A stretch of 64,000 nucleotides of DNA from Warburgia ugandensis. Its lineage: Eukaryota; Streptophyta; Magnoliopsida; Canellales; Canellaceae. The notes beneath the pieces were generated by a model that saw only the letters and a list, made by a program, of their open reading frames with translations, searched no databases and was not told the DNA's origin. The DNA lies in assembly GCA_035236585.1 (NCBI GenBank), contig CP141137.1:11672327-11736326 (forward strand), read 5' to 3'. Positions 11,801 through 25,600 of this stretch are shown one piece after another. Numbering within the stretch: position 1 is the stretch's first letter; every line of letters begins with the position of its first letter. Made by a program: the position numbers and the translations under genes.

Positions 11801-14800
11801 CAAGTAAAACTGTGAGGTATAAGAAATCATCGAATAATGGTAGGAAATGCTATTGTACCAGTGTGTTCATGTATCCTATACTTTATTAGCCCTTAGTACT
11901 ACAATTTTATTTTACTTTATTATTTCCAATCTAGATCCTAATATAATATTCTCACTACAATTTACAGCATACATTTTAAACCCCTCAAACTTGAGGGAAT
12001 GTCTGTTTTCAATTCATGTCATGGTTGGGTTACCGTAGTTTTAAAAAGCTGAAGATGATTTTCATTTCTTCCTTACAAACTAATATACAAATGCATATTC
12101 ATTTGCAAGCATAAAAGAAATAACAAAAATCATCTTCAGCTATACCCTTGCCGGCTGGCAACCTGACGCAAAGGTGGCTATATTTTAAGAAGCTGGAAAT
12201 GATTTTCATTTCTTCCTCACAAACTAATATACAAATGCATATTCATTTGTAAGAAAGAAATAACAGAATCATCTTCAACTTTCCCCTTACCGGCTGGCAC
12301 CTGACGCAAGACCCTCCTCCTTTTTCATCCGGGCTTGGGACCGGCATTAGCGGAGTAGGAACAAGAGAAGGTGAGAAAGATGTGTTTAAACTTGCAAAAA
12401 TATGAGAACAGAAGGGTAAGGACTTAGATCATGTTAGGTGTATTAGAAGCGATGATCAAAGGGTATTAGTCAAAGAAGATGAGATCAAACAAAGGTGGGA
12501 AATATACTTTCAAAAATTATTAAATGACAATGGCTCTGAGAATATAGGGATTGAAAATAATATAAATCTAAATAACATTGGATATTATAGATATGAACGT
12601 AGGATTAGAATACTTGAAGTAAAAGAGGCCTTGAAAAAGATGGACTCAAGAAAGGCCATTAGGCCTGATGGTGTACCAATAGAGGTTTGGAAGTATATGG
12701 GAGATATTGAGGTAGTTTGGTTGACCAAGTTGTTTAACAAGATTATAAAATCAAAGAAAATGCCTGATAAGTGGAGGAAAAGCTCTATTGTACCAATCTA
12801 TAAGAATAAAGGTGACATTCAGAGCTGCACTAATTATCGAGGGATCAAACTTATGAGCCACACCATGAAACTTTTTGAAAGAGTGATTGAGAAGAGGTTA
12901 CGACATGAAACAAGTGTATCGGAGAATCAGTTTGGTTTCATGCCTAGGAGGTCTACCATAGAAGCTATTTTCTTGGTAAGACAATTAATAGAGAAATATA
13001 GGGAGAGGATATCGATTTAGAGAAAGCTTATGATAGAGTCCCTAGAGAGTTAATATGGAGGATGTTGGGTGGTAACGGGGTTTCTCAGGGGTATATAGAT
13101 ATAATTAAATATATGTATGAGGGAGCGGTAACAAATGTTAAGACCACTAGTGGCGTGACTGGTGATTTTCCTGTCACTGTAGGATTGCACAAAGGATCGG
13201 CATTGAGTCCATACCTCTTCACATTAGTTATGGACGAGTTAACAAAACATTTGCATGAGGAGATCCCCTAGTGCATGCTATTTGCAGATGATATAGTCTT
13301 ACTTGATGAGACAAGGGAGGGTGTAAACATAAAGCTAAAGTTATAGAGAGAAGCATTGGAACCTAAAGGATTTAAAATTAGCCGAATTAAGACAAAATAT
13401 ATGGAATGTAATTTTAGCAAGGAGAGTAGGAGTGGAACACCAGTCAAGATTGATAACCAAGAAGTCCCTGTGAAAGACCTCTTTCGGTACTTAGGATCAT
13501 TGATCTGTGAGAGTGGAGAGATTGAGAGGGAGGTTACCTAGAGAATCCAAGCAGGTTGGAACAAATGGAGATGTGCATCTGGGGTTTTATGTGATCGGCG
13601 GGTGCCACTCAAACTAAAAGGAAAATTCTATAGGATGGCTATAAGGCCAGCAATGCTCTATGGATCAGAGTGTTGGCTAGTTAAGGAACATGATACTCAT
13701 AGGATGAGCGTCGCAGAAATGAGGATGTTGAGATGGATGAGTGGTAAGACAAGAAATGACAGAATTAGAAATGAAAATATTAGAGGAAATTTAGGAGTAG
13801 CACAAATAGGTAATAAGATAAGGGAGATTAGACTTAGATGATTTGGACATGTCCAAAAGAGACCAACAACGGCACCAGTTCGAAGGAGTGAGGCAATACA
13901 AGTAGAAGGCTCTAAAAGGGCAAGGGGAAGGCCCAAAAGAATGTGGATAGAAGTGGTGAGGAAAGATTTAAAAACTTTGGGACTAAATGAAACCATGGTA
14001 TTTAATAGAGTGGAATGGAGGAATAAGATTCATGTGGCCGACCCCTAATTGGGATAAGGTCTTAATGATGATGATGATGATTTTAAACCCCTCAAACTCA
14101 ATTTAGTGGTAATATATCTAGCAGCCCAAGAATTTATAAAAGATTAGAAAATGTGATCCCATGACATTAGCATGATATTGATCTCCAAAAGTAGGCTCTT
14201 GATAAGGCAAGAATACTACTGGACTCAGATATTGTGTTTTAAGACTTCTCCTTTTACAGTCTTTCTAATTTATTTATTTTTAATATGCTATTGAATTCTA
14301 TTAGAATGACATTTTCAAAAATAAGCTTGATACATTCAAAACGCAGTGCTCTACGTGTATACAAAGTAGTAGCTACACGTAGTATGTACTTGAATAACAA
14401 GTTCAAAGTTTACATAATAAATTCTAAAAATGTTCTACTAAACATTCACTAAAATTTTTATTCCGTACTTTAATTATTTTGTAATTGATTGGCAGATGAC
14501 TTATGGAATGTATAAAATAGCTTTGCCAGAGATAGCTATCAAGATCCTCAGCCAAACCACATCTACTCAAATTGAGAAAGGAACAACAACACCTTTACAC
14601 TTATCCACACAAATCATATAAATTGGTTAACTACAAAAAGGCTAGATACTGAGGCATTTGAAAAGAAGGATAGATAATGATAATTACGAGACGATAAACC
14701 TAGACCATATATTTGATGTGTTAGATTCATTTGTGTTGTGACTTGAAGAGAGAGAAGCCCCTAAGGTTGAAAATATTGATGAAGAATGGCTACATGATGT

Positions 14801-17470
14801 AGTGCCAAGAATGTAGGTTCCAAGGCAAGTATTGGAACCTCTAGACTGAGATGCTCAACTAACACTCTAAAGTAGTTCATTACCAAATCCACATGCTGGT
14901 GCGGGTGGTGGTTATGAACTTGCTTTTCATTATAGAGCAAATAAAAGTTCATCATCATCATCAAGACCTTATCCCAATTCGGGGTCAGCCACATGAATCT
15001 TATTCCTCCATTTCTCTCTATTAAGTACCACGGCTTCATTTAGTCCCAAAGTTTTTAAATCTTTCCTCACCACTTCTATCCACGTTCTTTTGGGCCTTCC
15101 CCTTGCCCTTTTAGAACCTTCTACTTGTATTGCCTCACTCCTTCTAACTAGTGCCGTTGTTGATCTCCTTTAAACATGTCCAAAACATCTAAGTCTAATC
15201 TCCCTCATCTTGTTACCTATTAGTGCTACCCCTAAATTTTCTCTAATATTTTTATTTCTAATTCTATCATTTCTTGTCTTACCACTGATCCATCTCAACA
15301 TCCTCATTTTTGCGACACTAATCTTATGAGGATAATGTTCCTTAACTACCCAATACTTTGATTCATAGAGCATGGTCGGCCTTATGGCCATCTTATAGAA
15401 TTTTTCTTTTAGTTTGAGTGGCACCCACTGATCACACAAAACTCCAGATGCACATCTCCATTTGTTCCAACCCACTTGGATTCTCTGGGTAACCTCCCTC
15501 TCAATCTCTCCACTCTCATGAATCATTGATCCTAAGTACCAAAAGTGGTCTTTTACAGGGACTTCTTGGTTATCAATCTTGACTGGTGTTCCACTCCGAC
15601 TCCTCTCCTTGCTAAAATTATCTCCAGCTTCTTAAAATATGGCAACCCTACTTGTGGTGCGTATGCACTTATAACATTTATAATATACTCTCCTAGAACA
15701 AGTTTTATTATTATAATTCTAACACTGATTCTTTTAACGTCCACAACTTTATCCTTCAATTCCTTATCCACTATTATTCCTACATTATTTCTATTATTAT
15801 CCTTTCCTACATACCATAATTTATACTCATCTATTTCTCTAGCTTTAGCCCCTTTCCACTTGGTTTCTTGGATACAAGCGATGTTGACTCTCTTACGTTT
15901 CATGACGTCTACTAACTCCAAACTCTTACCTATCAATGTCCCTATATTCCATGTGACGATACGAATCTTATGCTCTGGAGATATCCTATTTACTATCGCC
16001 TTTCTCGACCTCCATAGCATGAACCCATGTCCACTTTTCACTACACCTGGGTTCTGATGCAGCGCATTGCTTTCGAGGGGACGCTCTAGCAGCCCTTGCC
16101 CATTTTTCACTACACCCAAGATCCGATGTAGCACATCGCTTTTAGGAGAACGCTCTAACAACCCTTGTCTATTTTTCACCGCACCCGAGATCCAATGCAG
16201 CGCATCACTTGTGGGGAACGCCCTAGCTCGAGGGAATGTCAGTTTTCGATTCATGCCATGTTAGGGTTGCTATACTTTTAAGAAGCTGAAGATGATTTTC
16301 ATTTCTTCCTTACAAACTAATATAAAAATGCATATTCATTTGCAAGCAAAAAAGAAATAACAAAATCATCTTCAACTTCACCCTTGACGACAAGCACCTG
16401 ACACAAGGGTTGCCATATTTTAAGAAACTGGAGATAATTTTCATTTCTTCCACACAAACTAATGTACAAATGCATATTCATTTGTAAGAAAGAATAACAA
16501 AATCATCTTCAACTTCTCCTTTGTCGGCTGGCACCTGATGCAAGACCCTCCTCCTTTTTCATCTGAGCTTGGGACGGGCATTGACGGAGTTGAGCAAATA
16601 AAAGTTATGATAGATCAAATGAATGGGATATTGGTCTCAATGAAAGGGATTATAGCATAATGTATAATATAGTGCATTATAGCAAAGATGTTAACAACAG
16701 TTAGAACTTTGTGGCAGTATTGATGATGCACATGCAGCACATCAACATGGAGAGGAAGGCTCTAGTTTGCATAGACCATATAGGTATGAGATTTACTGAG
16801 ATAACTTTTACTATTAAAAATCATAAAATGTTGATTCTCAATAGCTGGTATTGGGGCATATAACTTAATTTTCTTATTAACCAGAATCCCACCAAGGCTA
16901 TAGGTACTATTGGAGAGGCAGCATTAATGATGAGAGTATAAGTACTATAAGAGAGACGATGACAGCGGTGATCGGAGTGGATATCAAATTCACTGTGCTT
17001 CATTTTGGTTATAACTTGATTATTAGATATGGCAGCATGTAACATCTGTATTTATTAAAATATTAAAGTCAAACTTGTGCTTGACTCTTACAGTAGGTGT
17101 ACCTACATGTGACCTATGCTGTAATCTCTAATTTGTTGTACTTCTCCAAAACTATTATCTTATATATTCATATGGATCATAGAATGCTTGGCTTGTAATA
17201 TTAATTAAATCAATGAATTAATAACAAAGGAAAATAGAGCCTATTGACTATCCCTTATGTGACTTTGGCATTACAATAGCACAATACACTAACTCAATCA
17301 AAAGGCTTTACATATATTGTTACGAAGTACTTCAAGGAACCTATAACACAATTTTGAGACATCTAGCTCAAAACCCATGCTAGTGTTTGAAATAGATGCC
17401 TAGGAAAACAAAGATATTAGCATAACTGTTGAAGATAAGAATGAGACTAGTGATGATAAAATCAAACAAT

Positions 17471-17505
<35 letters not shown>

Positions 17506-20500
17506 AGAAGAAGGAAAGGAGGAAATTCCAAGGTCTCTAATTAGTTAATTTGCCTTAAAAAAACTAGTGTTTTTAAGAAAACATGGTTTCTATTTCCAGA
17601 CTAGTTCCAGATTGTTATGATTAATACCTATTCCTAGCCTCTGTTGGAAATGGGTGAATATTAACCTTAGCTTTTGCTTAATGTGCTCTTTTTTCTCTGT
17701 TGTAATTTTCCAAGTTATTTTCTTCTATTGTTTCTTTAAAATAATAGCAAAAACATAGCAATAGAAAGCAAGCAGACAGCTGCACGATATGCCTCATCGA
17801 ACAAAAATAATAATAATAATAAATCACATTAAAAATAGTACACATACATTTAGGGAGAAATAAATGAACTAAAAATCATATAAAAATATACATGGTCAAA
17901 CTATTGAATAAAGCTCCATTATGGGACTCCCTGATTTTCTAATAGTTGTATGATGGATCAATTGGACTGAGGTTTCTAAGTTACAAAACTTTGTGGTTCA
18001 GATCTTGAGCCAGACTATTAGTGCTACAACATGTGGGAGAAACTAGAGCATTTTTACTCGGCTAATAGAAATAAACTAGAGGCTCAATTATCTACTCTTC
18101 ATCCACTACAACCTCAAATTCTGGTCGAGGTATTCATATGGATGCCTACAACAATATATGGTGTTGAGTTGGTTGATATTCATAGAGTAACATGTGGAAG
18201 CTAAAAACACTAGGACCACACAACGACAATGTTAGATGAGTCGCTTTGGTGCATCATAAAGCGGTTTCCAACTAAAAGGAGAAGCCCAAGGAGAAAAGTA
18301 CAATTGATGCCAAGCTCATAAATTGATTGTTAATGGGAGATTGTAATTGAAAGATAGGCACAAATGAAATGATGAGCATCTCCTCAAAAGTTGTACCAAG
18401 TATCCCTTGTCAACTAGGCAAGTTTATACAATTCAAGTATGCATGCTCCGATATAATTAAAATATGAAATCTCACATAATGAATTTAGATTCAAGATGGG
18501 TAGGAACAAGAAGAAATTGCCCCAAATTTTACCAAATTCATTGGAATTCAGTGAGACATGACACAGTTTCTTATATTTTCTTGTTATATGAGAAAGGCTA
18601 TCTGGCTAAAGAAAGAAAATTTGACAAATTAAGGCTTTACAGATTTATCTTCAAATTCACTACAAACTGAATTGTGGTTTCACCATTCTAGATAAAACTG
18701 TAAAGCTTGATTTTTTCAAATTTTCTTCTTTAGCCAAAGGACCTTTCTCGTATGACAGGAAAATATATAAAAAAAAACTAGACTAAATGTCACTGATTCC
18801 AACAAACTTCATAAAATTTGGGGCAGTTTCTTGTTGCTCCTACCCATATTGTGATAGAAATCTTCAATGGTATTCCACTTCAACAGATTACAACACTGAT
18901 TTATCAGACACTAAGAAAGGAAAAATACAAAACTCTGTAGTTTCTGCTATGAATACAGAGTATGGACTAATACAATACTGGAATGCTTGTCTAACTTTCA
19001 CAAATTCTAGCTTTCGAGGGGCTAGAGCCTCCACTTCAGTTCTTCCAATTTCCCTCTCCTAATTCTCTTCTCCTCTCTCTTCTTATGTCTCTTCCTTCCC
19101 TGTATAACCACTTCTTCTTGTATAACACTGGCAAAATCTGCCTTCCTTAGGTTCAGTTGATGTAACATATTGATTCTAACTTTGTTACACAAGCTTTCAG
19201 ATCTTCTACGTTTAAGAATTTCTACTTGATTTGGTGCTCCATATGACATTCAAGAGATCAAAGCACATCTTTCTTTCAAATAAATTATTAGTTAGAAAAG
19301 TAATTACATGATGTACCTAAGATCTCGTCAATTGCATCTCGAAGAGTAGCTGAGTCAAGTTCATCTTCCTCTAGAACCTTTGAACGAGCTATGCTTGCCA
19401 TCAGATAAGCATTTTTTGTTTGATGACTTTCCGCAACATTTGGTGATGGTATCTACAATTTGTGGGGGAAGCAAATAATTAATTAAGCAATGGAAGAAAC
19501 TCAATTATAGAGAAAGATCAACTAAAATAGAAAAGACAACGAGCATTATCAGAAATGCAAAAAGTGGCGATTTCTTTCATGCATCAGACAGGACATAAGA
19601 ATGGAAGATTAGCTCACTCAAAATGTATGATACCAACTTGACTAAAGCATTTTCATGATACATTTCAACTACACAGCGAATTTACAAGCAATTATTTAGA
19701 TGCTGAAAAATCATTTGTTGATTAATCATTGATGAAGTAGACGTACTGGAAAAATGAAGTCTCATCTCAGCTTATTCTCTGCAAAACCTGGAATGAGTTC
19801 TTCCAAGACAAACAATCTTAATCTTGTAGCATTACATTCTTCAAGTACCTTTAAAACAACATCTTAGATTATGGTCTGTCAGTGGTGGGGGGTGTGGAGT
19901 GGTTGGCTTTGAATACCTTCACTTAGTAATAAGTAGGGCAGGCATAGGGCTTACAAACACAGATCTAAAGCCCCCAAACACCCTATTAGTAAGTGATGCT
20001 CTTTCATGATTAGGCTTTTTTTAGCCTAATTCTCTGGCATTTGTTCCCAATTCCTCACCAAAAAGCCCAATTCTCTGCTCTGCAAGGACGTCAAGGCTTT
20101 TCTAGGAGGTTAGGTTCTCACTTTGAAAGTGTAGCTCGCAAAAATGCCTATAGGCTCTTATTAGTATGGTACCCTCTCACACCCTTCTCACCTATAGTAG
20201 CATGACGGGGCCCCTAAATGGCCCTATATTAGCAATGCTTTTGAAGCTCCTTCCCAACTCACTTGGAATTGCCAGCAAATCCTTGACTCCTACAATAGTT
20301 CAAGTTGGCTCTTACAAACAGCTTAATGCACATCTCCCTTCAACCCTTTGAGCGAAATGTTGCAAAAGGAAGACAAATCCATGGACCAACCCCACCATCT
20401 GAACCACGTACGAACTACGAGATCATACCAAGGATGCCTTCGGCATACAGGGATCGCATGCCGTCTATAGACTGGTGAATGTATTAGCTGTCCACTCCCC

Positions 20501-22598
20501 ATGGGGCAGTAAAGTTTGGAGAAGGGCAATCACTAATTCTCAAAAAGAGCATTCTTAAGACCAAAGAGTGGAGAGGAAAATGGGAAAGAGCTCTTCGTTC
20601 CTAATTATTTTGCAGATGGATCCTCTAGAACCGCAAGAATCCTTAGAATGGGATTCCAACTAAGCAACTTTTGAGATTTTGAAAAGAGTTGCTCTTTGGA
20701 GAGCATAGTATGATGGACTTTGTTAGCTGTATTCAACAAGGAATTATTGAATATCTTGGCCCCTCAGGTAGAATCTGCTTGTGACCTTAGCCGATACAAA
20801 TGTATATGCTGGCACCCAATTTTTTTTATTCTCTTACATGCAATCTTCAGAATTGCGTCAAGCTTGGCCACTTAACAGCATCAACTAGAGAAACCCTGTT
20901 ATAACAATATGCCAACAATGTACTCAAATATGCTACATTCTTGCCAATATGTAATTAATTATTATCATGTGAAACTTCAGTGTTCATCTTCATGAAAACA
21001 GAAGGTGAATATTGAGATGGGAATGAGTGAACTACCAGAATAGAAGGTTTCCCAGTTGCCAAGATTTCAGAGCAGATCATTGCACCAGCTCTAGAAACAA
21101 CAACATCTGCAGCCGCATAAGCCAAATCCATTGTATGCAAGAACCTTCACAAGATCAAAAAGAATTATTTTGCAGAATATCACGGAAAACATATACTACC
21201 AAAAGGTAATATGCTACCAAAGATAAGAAACAGCCTCATCAATTGCTAACCAAGATAAGAGCTACCAAAGACTTCTACTCCCTCTATCCCATATTATCAG
21301 TCTCCTTTTAGAAAACACAAGTTTTTAGGAAAACATGAAAAGGAAATGATATTCCACACCCTTTACTGTTTTTTCGGGCATTTACAGCTGCTTTTATGAT
21401 TTTCTACCAGAAAAGTCAACACTTTACAGCTGCAAATACCCATAAAACCAGTAAGGGGTGGGAGTAAGGTGAATATAGGGGGCAGAAATATCATTCCCCA
21501 TCGTACAAATGCATTTATACCCCATTCACCATCAAATAAAATTCTATTTCTACCCTTTACCTCATTTATTATTGTCATATAATTTTTTTAATATGATAAG
21601 TGTATCATTAGAAATTTATAATTAATAGTCATGGACTTTGTGTGGGATAAATATCTTTGGACAACTACAAATAGTAAGATGGTCTAGTAATATGAGATTG
21701 AGGGAGCATCATAAACAGCTGTCAAGTTTCACAAGGCATTAGTCCTCTCCCAATAGCACTTCAAAAGTTTAGAAGTTAACTTTTGCTGTTGCAGTAAAGA
21801 TACTTAGAAACATGAAGGTGATTTACTAATAATTAAAAGGAAAAGACCTTGTATCTTTTACTTCAAGTGGGAATCTACAAAATCGAGTTCCACAAACAAA
21901 CAGTAAACAAGCAAGTCATAAGGGCAGTCCCAGTGCACAAAGCTCCCGCCTATGTGGGATCAGGGGAAGGGGCGGACCACAAGGGCCTATAGCAGGCAGC
22001 CTTACTTTGTATTTTTGCAAGAGGCTGTTTCCACGCCCTGAACCCGTGACCTCAAGGTCACATGACGACAACTTTTACCGTTGCGCCAAGGCTCCCCTTC
22101 ATAGTAAACAAGCAAGTCATGTGGATCATAATACTTGGAACTCCATTTTGGCAACACATCCAATTTGGAAACTTCTGTACCCACCAAAACTTATTTTCAT
22201 GTGGAAGTCTTTCCATTGCTTTCTTGAAAACTCAGCAACAGCATCCCAGTTTTACTTTAGAAATTTAGTTGCATACATTGATTTTTATACCAAAAGTGAT
22301 AATGACTAGAACATCAGAAACCAAAAGAGTTTCGGGAATTGCTCTCAGGATCCCATCCCTGTTCCCCCACAACAATCTCTGCTTGCTGTTTCTGGTAACT
22401 AAGATATAGATAGCATGCAAGAGACAATATACAAAGAGAAATCCTCTAGTAGGAACAGTAACCATATTATGGACATAGGTGGGCACCAATAGAGCAATTG
22501 ACTACAGCCTGGTCAGATATCAAGTTGTACAAGCAAACACCATCCAGAAAGAAACTCCCTCTTGTCAAACCTGTCTGAGATAATTCTTTTTCAGCTGC

Positions 22599-22661
<63 letters not shown>

Positions 22662-25600
22662 TTGCCCAACAATTTTAAACCATTTCTTATACATACAGAA
22701 AAACATGTGAAGTGTATTGATAAAGCCATGACCCACAATAATTAGGAGTTGGAGGCAAACTTCTAAAATATTCGACTGTACCTTGTATACGTATCTTCAA
22801 AAATATTCACACAATCTGTCCATTCTCTTGTCTCAATAATCAGTATTTGTATGTTACAACTGAACTAACACCCCTTGACCATCAACCAATTACAAGAATA
22901 CCTTCTAGACAAATTCTAACATAAAATCCCTCAAGCTGAGATGATCTTGACAACATTTTAAACCTGTCACTGATGGCTTTATGTTTTCTATTCTTAGCCC
23001 AATTGCGAATGCTACTTGTTTATGCCAAGAACAATTGATAGGATTCACTTCACTAGTTTCCATTAGAAATTGAAAATCAAATTTGATGTGTCTCATTTTG
23101 CGGATAGAACTGGATTTTGTGCCAACTTGACAGCACTCTGATTATATAGGTGAGCTAGAACAAAGATGGAACTCCAGAAGTAAATGTCACATCCATGTCC
23201 TTTCTGCTATTGTTGTCACCATGGCCTTGTATTCATTCTTTTCACTAGATACTGGATAATGGATATTGCTTCTTGCTCCTCTATGATACTATGCAGCCAC
23301 TAACTAAGACATAATATCCAGTTACTGATCATCCAGTGTCTGGAACTCCTGCTGAGCTCAGATCAGTCATTCCTTTACTGCAGAGGTACCCATTTTAGCT
23401 TTCACCATCCACTTATCACACAGCATTTTTCATGTATCATAAAAAAGGGCAAGCCCAGTGCACGAAGCTCCCATGTATGTGGGGCCTGGGAAAGGAGCAG
23501 ACCACAAAGCATCCATAGAATGCAGCCTTATCTTGCATTTTGCAAGAGATTGTTTCCACGCCTCGAACCCGTGACCTCCAAGTCACACGGTGCCAAATCA
23601 ACTGTTGCACCAAGGCTCCCTTCTCATGCATCTCATAATTTCCCTTCTTTACGGGTCATGCAGGTTTTGATAGACCTGATTTGCTCGGTATGTAATAATC
23701 AGGTCTGGCAAAGGTGAGGCATTGAAGTGCGATAACAAGATTGTGGTATGCACCTGGATTTCTATTCTTCTTTCCCAAAAGTCTTTTGATTGAGGCTTCT
23801 GTGTTTAGAGTACATCATCTTTAAATTCTTTCAATAGATAATGTTGTATTTCTCACTAGAGGGTATCATACCGTCCCTGGCTCTGCTAATCTCAGTGCCA
23901 AGGAAGCAAATCAGCTCCATTGATCTCTCACAGAATAACCTTGCTCTGTGTCACATTTAATCCATTGAATTCCTTCCCACCAGTTACAATGATGGCATCT
24001 GTATAGAGCAGTATAAGTGTTATATCTGACCATATGTATCGGACAAAAAGAGATTTGCCAATCTCAACTCCCTTTGTATTCTTTTCTTGCTGTGATTTTG
24101 ATAATCTACCTAACCTTGCTTGGGCCTTGCTTCAACCTATGAAGCAGCTTCTTCAATCTGCAAATGTTCGAACTTCTTTCTGATGCCTCAAACCCTTAAA
24201 GTTGTTCCACTGAGCTAAAGCATAGCTTGATGTGTTTGCCTCAGCTAAACTGTATTCTTATTAATGAATGCCCTAGCAATACATTGAATGTCACTTCAAC
24301 TCTAGACTTTTTTGCTGATTATAACTTCCATGACAAATCTAGCATTAACTTTTCAGTGATTACATAGGTTTCATTCTTACAGTTTGAACCCACTTACATC
24401 TTAGTACATTATTATTTTCTGGTCAGCAAACTATTTAACTGCAATCATTTTATCTCCCACGGGTTCTATCCATAATGGCTTGCAGAAAAGAATAATGCTC
24501 AACGGTGGTTGCCGTCACTTGTGCTTATCATTTATTATGGTTTACAGAAAAGAACAAGGCTCAACAGTGGTTGCCGTCGCTTGTGCTGCAATGACTTGTA
24601 TATTTTTGTTTCCTCAAATACATTAATTCACATAGGGTTTTCCCAGCTCTCATCTGCTGCATCCAGCAATGCTTCACAATAGCAGTTGATAACAGCAAAG
24701 AAAATAATAAGTGAAGACATCCTTCCTTGAACAAGGCATTACAGATGGGATTGGAGTTGACTCAACTAGCACAAAATGGATAACTTCTTCAGTTTTAGGA
24801 TCTTAAATGAATATCTCATTAAACCAAGATGAACACTGTTTTTTTTTGGTTTATCATAAAGCTTCAATTACTATGAGAGTTGGAGCCAAAAAACATCCAT
24901 GTTAGCCAGCAACAAGAGAGCCACTTTTTGTCAAGACCTAACCCCAGGAATGAAGAGTCTCCTTGAAAGCCTCTATTGATATCATATTCACAGGTTCAGC
25001 CAGAAATCTTTCTACAGATTCTCATATCCAGTTTTACATGGTAGTAGTTTCTTCTTCACACTGGAAAGTGATGGTGGTAGAGAACTAGGGAGGATAACTT
25101 CTCAGGTCTCTCCTCCATCTGCTTGTGCACTTTCAATCATTTCTAAGTTCAAGCCTTAAGTCAGCAATGTAAAAGGACTATATTCATTAGGTTGACAGGA
25201 AGGAACTGCTCCAAACAAGTAGAAATTGGCATTTTTATGCTACAAATATTAAAAGTCAAAGTTAAGGATGATATTAATCTTGGCATTAGGAGCTGTGTAG
25301 GTTGTACTCTTGTGCCAATTGGTTAACTTAAACCCTGTTTACATCGAGGACAGCCTTGACTTGAGATTTTTAAGTAGTTGAAGATTCTTGATTGAGTTGC
25401 AATGATATCAAAGCCTCCTGGATTCAACCCCTTGGGAATTTCAAAGCCCTCAAAAATTCTTATTTACCAGCAAATCAAATTACATCACCAGTAAGCCATC
25501 TTCAACTTATATTTTTGGATTTTTAGCTGCTCCAAACAAGAGTCTCTTTGGATGGAGGCTCAGTCTCAATTGCAAGTATTAGCAGTGCCTAGTGAGAGAC

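Larger units (their letters stand above)
14950..16591 (-). mobile_element. RTE-type LINE with complete 5' end and large internal deletion
   Basis: Minus-strand element with a perfect 15-bp target-site duplication, GAGCAAATAAAAGTT, at 14935-14949 and 16592-16606. Both ends are present: (GAT)n tail at 14950 and 5' untranslated region up to 16591. The ORF keeps the endonuclease N-terminus and the reverse transcriptase C-terminus; the catalytic core between them is deleted. The joint near 15614-15649 carries an inverted filler. Confidence 0.9.

Noticed and set aside
14060..14080. GAT trinucleotide runs as simple microsatellites
   Set aside because: They are the 3' tails of RTE LINEs (also near 11101, 14950 and 41050), not independent repeats.
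15545..16057. 170-codon plus-strand frame
   Set aside because: It is the antisense shadow of the RTE endonuclease frame on the minus strand.
11101..16591. RTE LINE as mobilising partner of the SINE
   Set aside because: The 3' ends do not match: the LINE ends in (GAT)n after GGGATAAGGTC, while the SINE ends in GGGCTGCCCTTTT. The partner must be another LINE.
18000..18250. Possible copia gag trace ([14 protein letters not shown])
   Set aside because: Only a vague resemblance, with stops; not called.
19022..19249. 75-codon basic minus-strand frame (lysine/arginine-rich) next to MurG exon 3
   Set aside because: Considered as the MurG C-terminus, but it has no family similarity and does not continue the phase; the true terminal exon is at 5756-5874.
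20323..20720. Short frames in MurG intron 2 considered as an extra exon
   Set aside because: Exons 2 and 3 join in phase without them and they show no MurG similarity.
22122..22290. Possible LINE zinc-binding-domain fragment ([15 protein letters not shown])
   Set aside because: Resembles the W..PPK..FF-W start of that domain, but it is too short and isolated to call.
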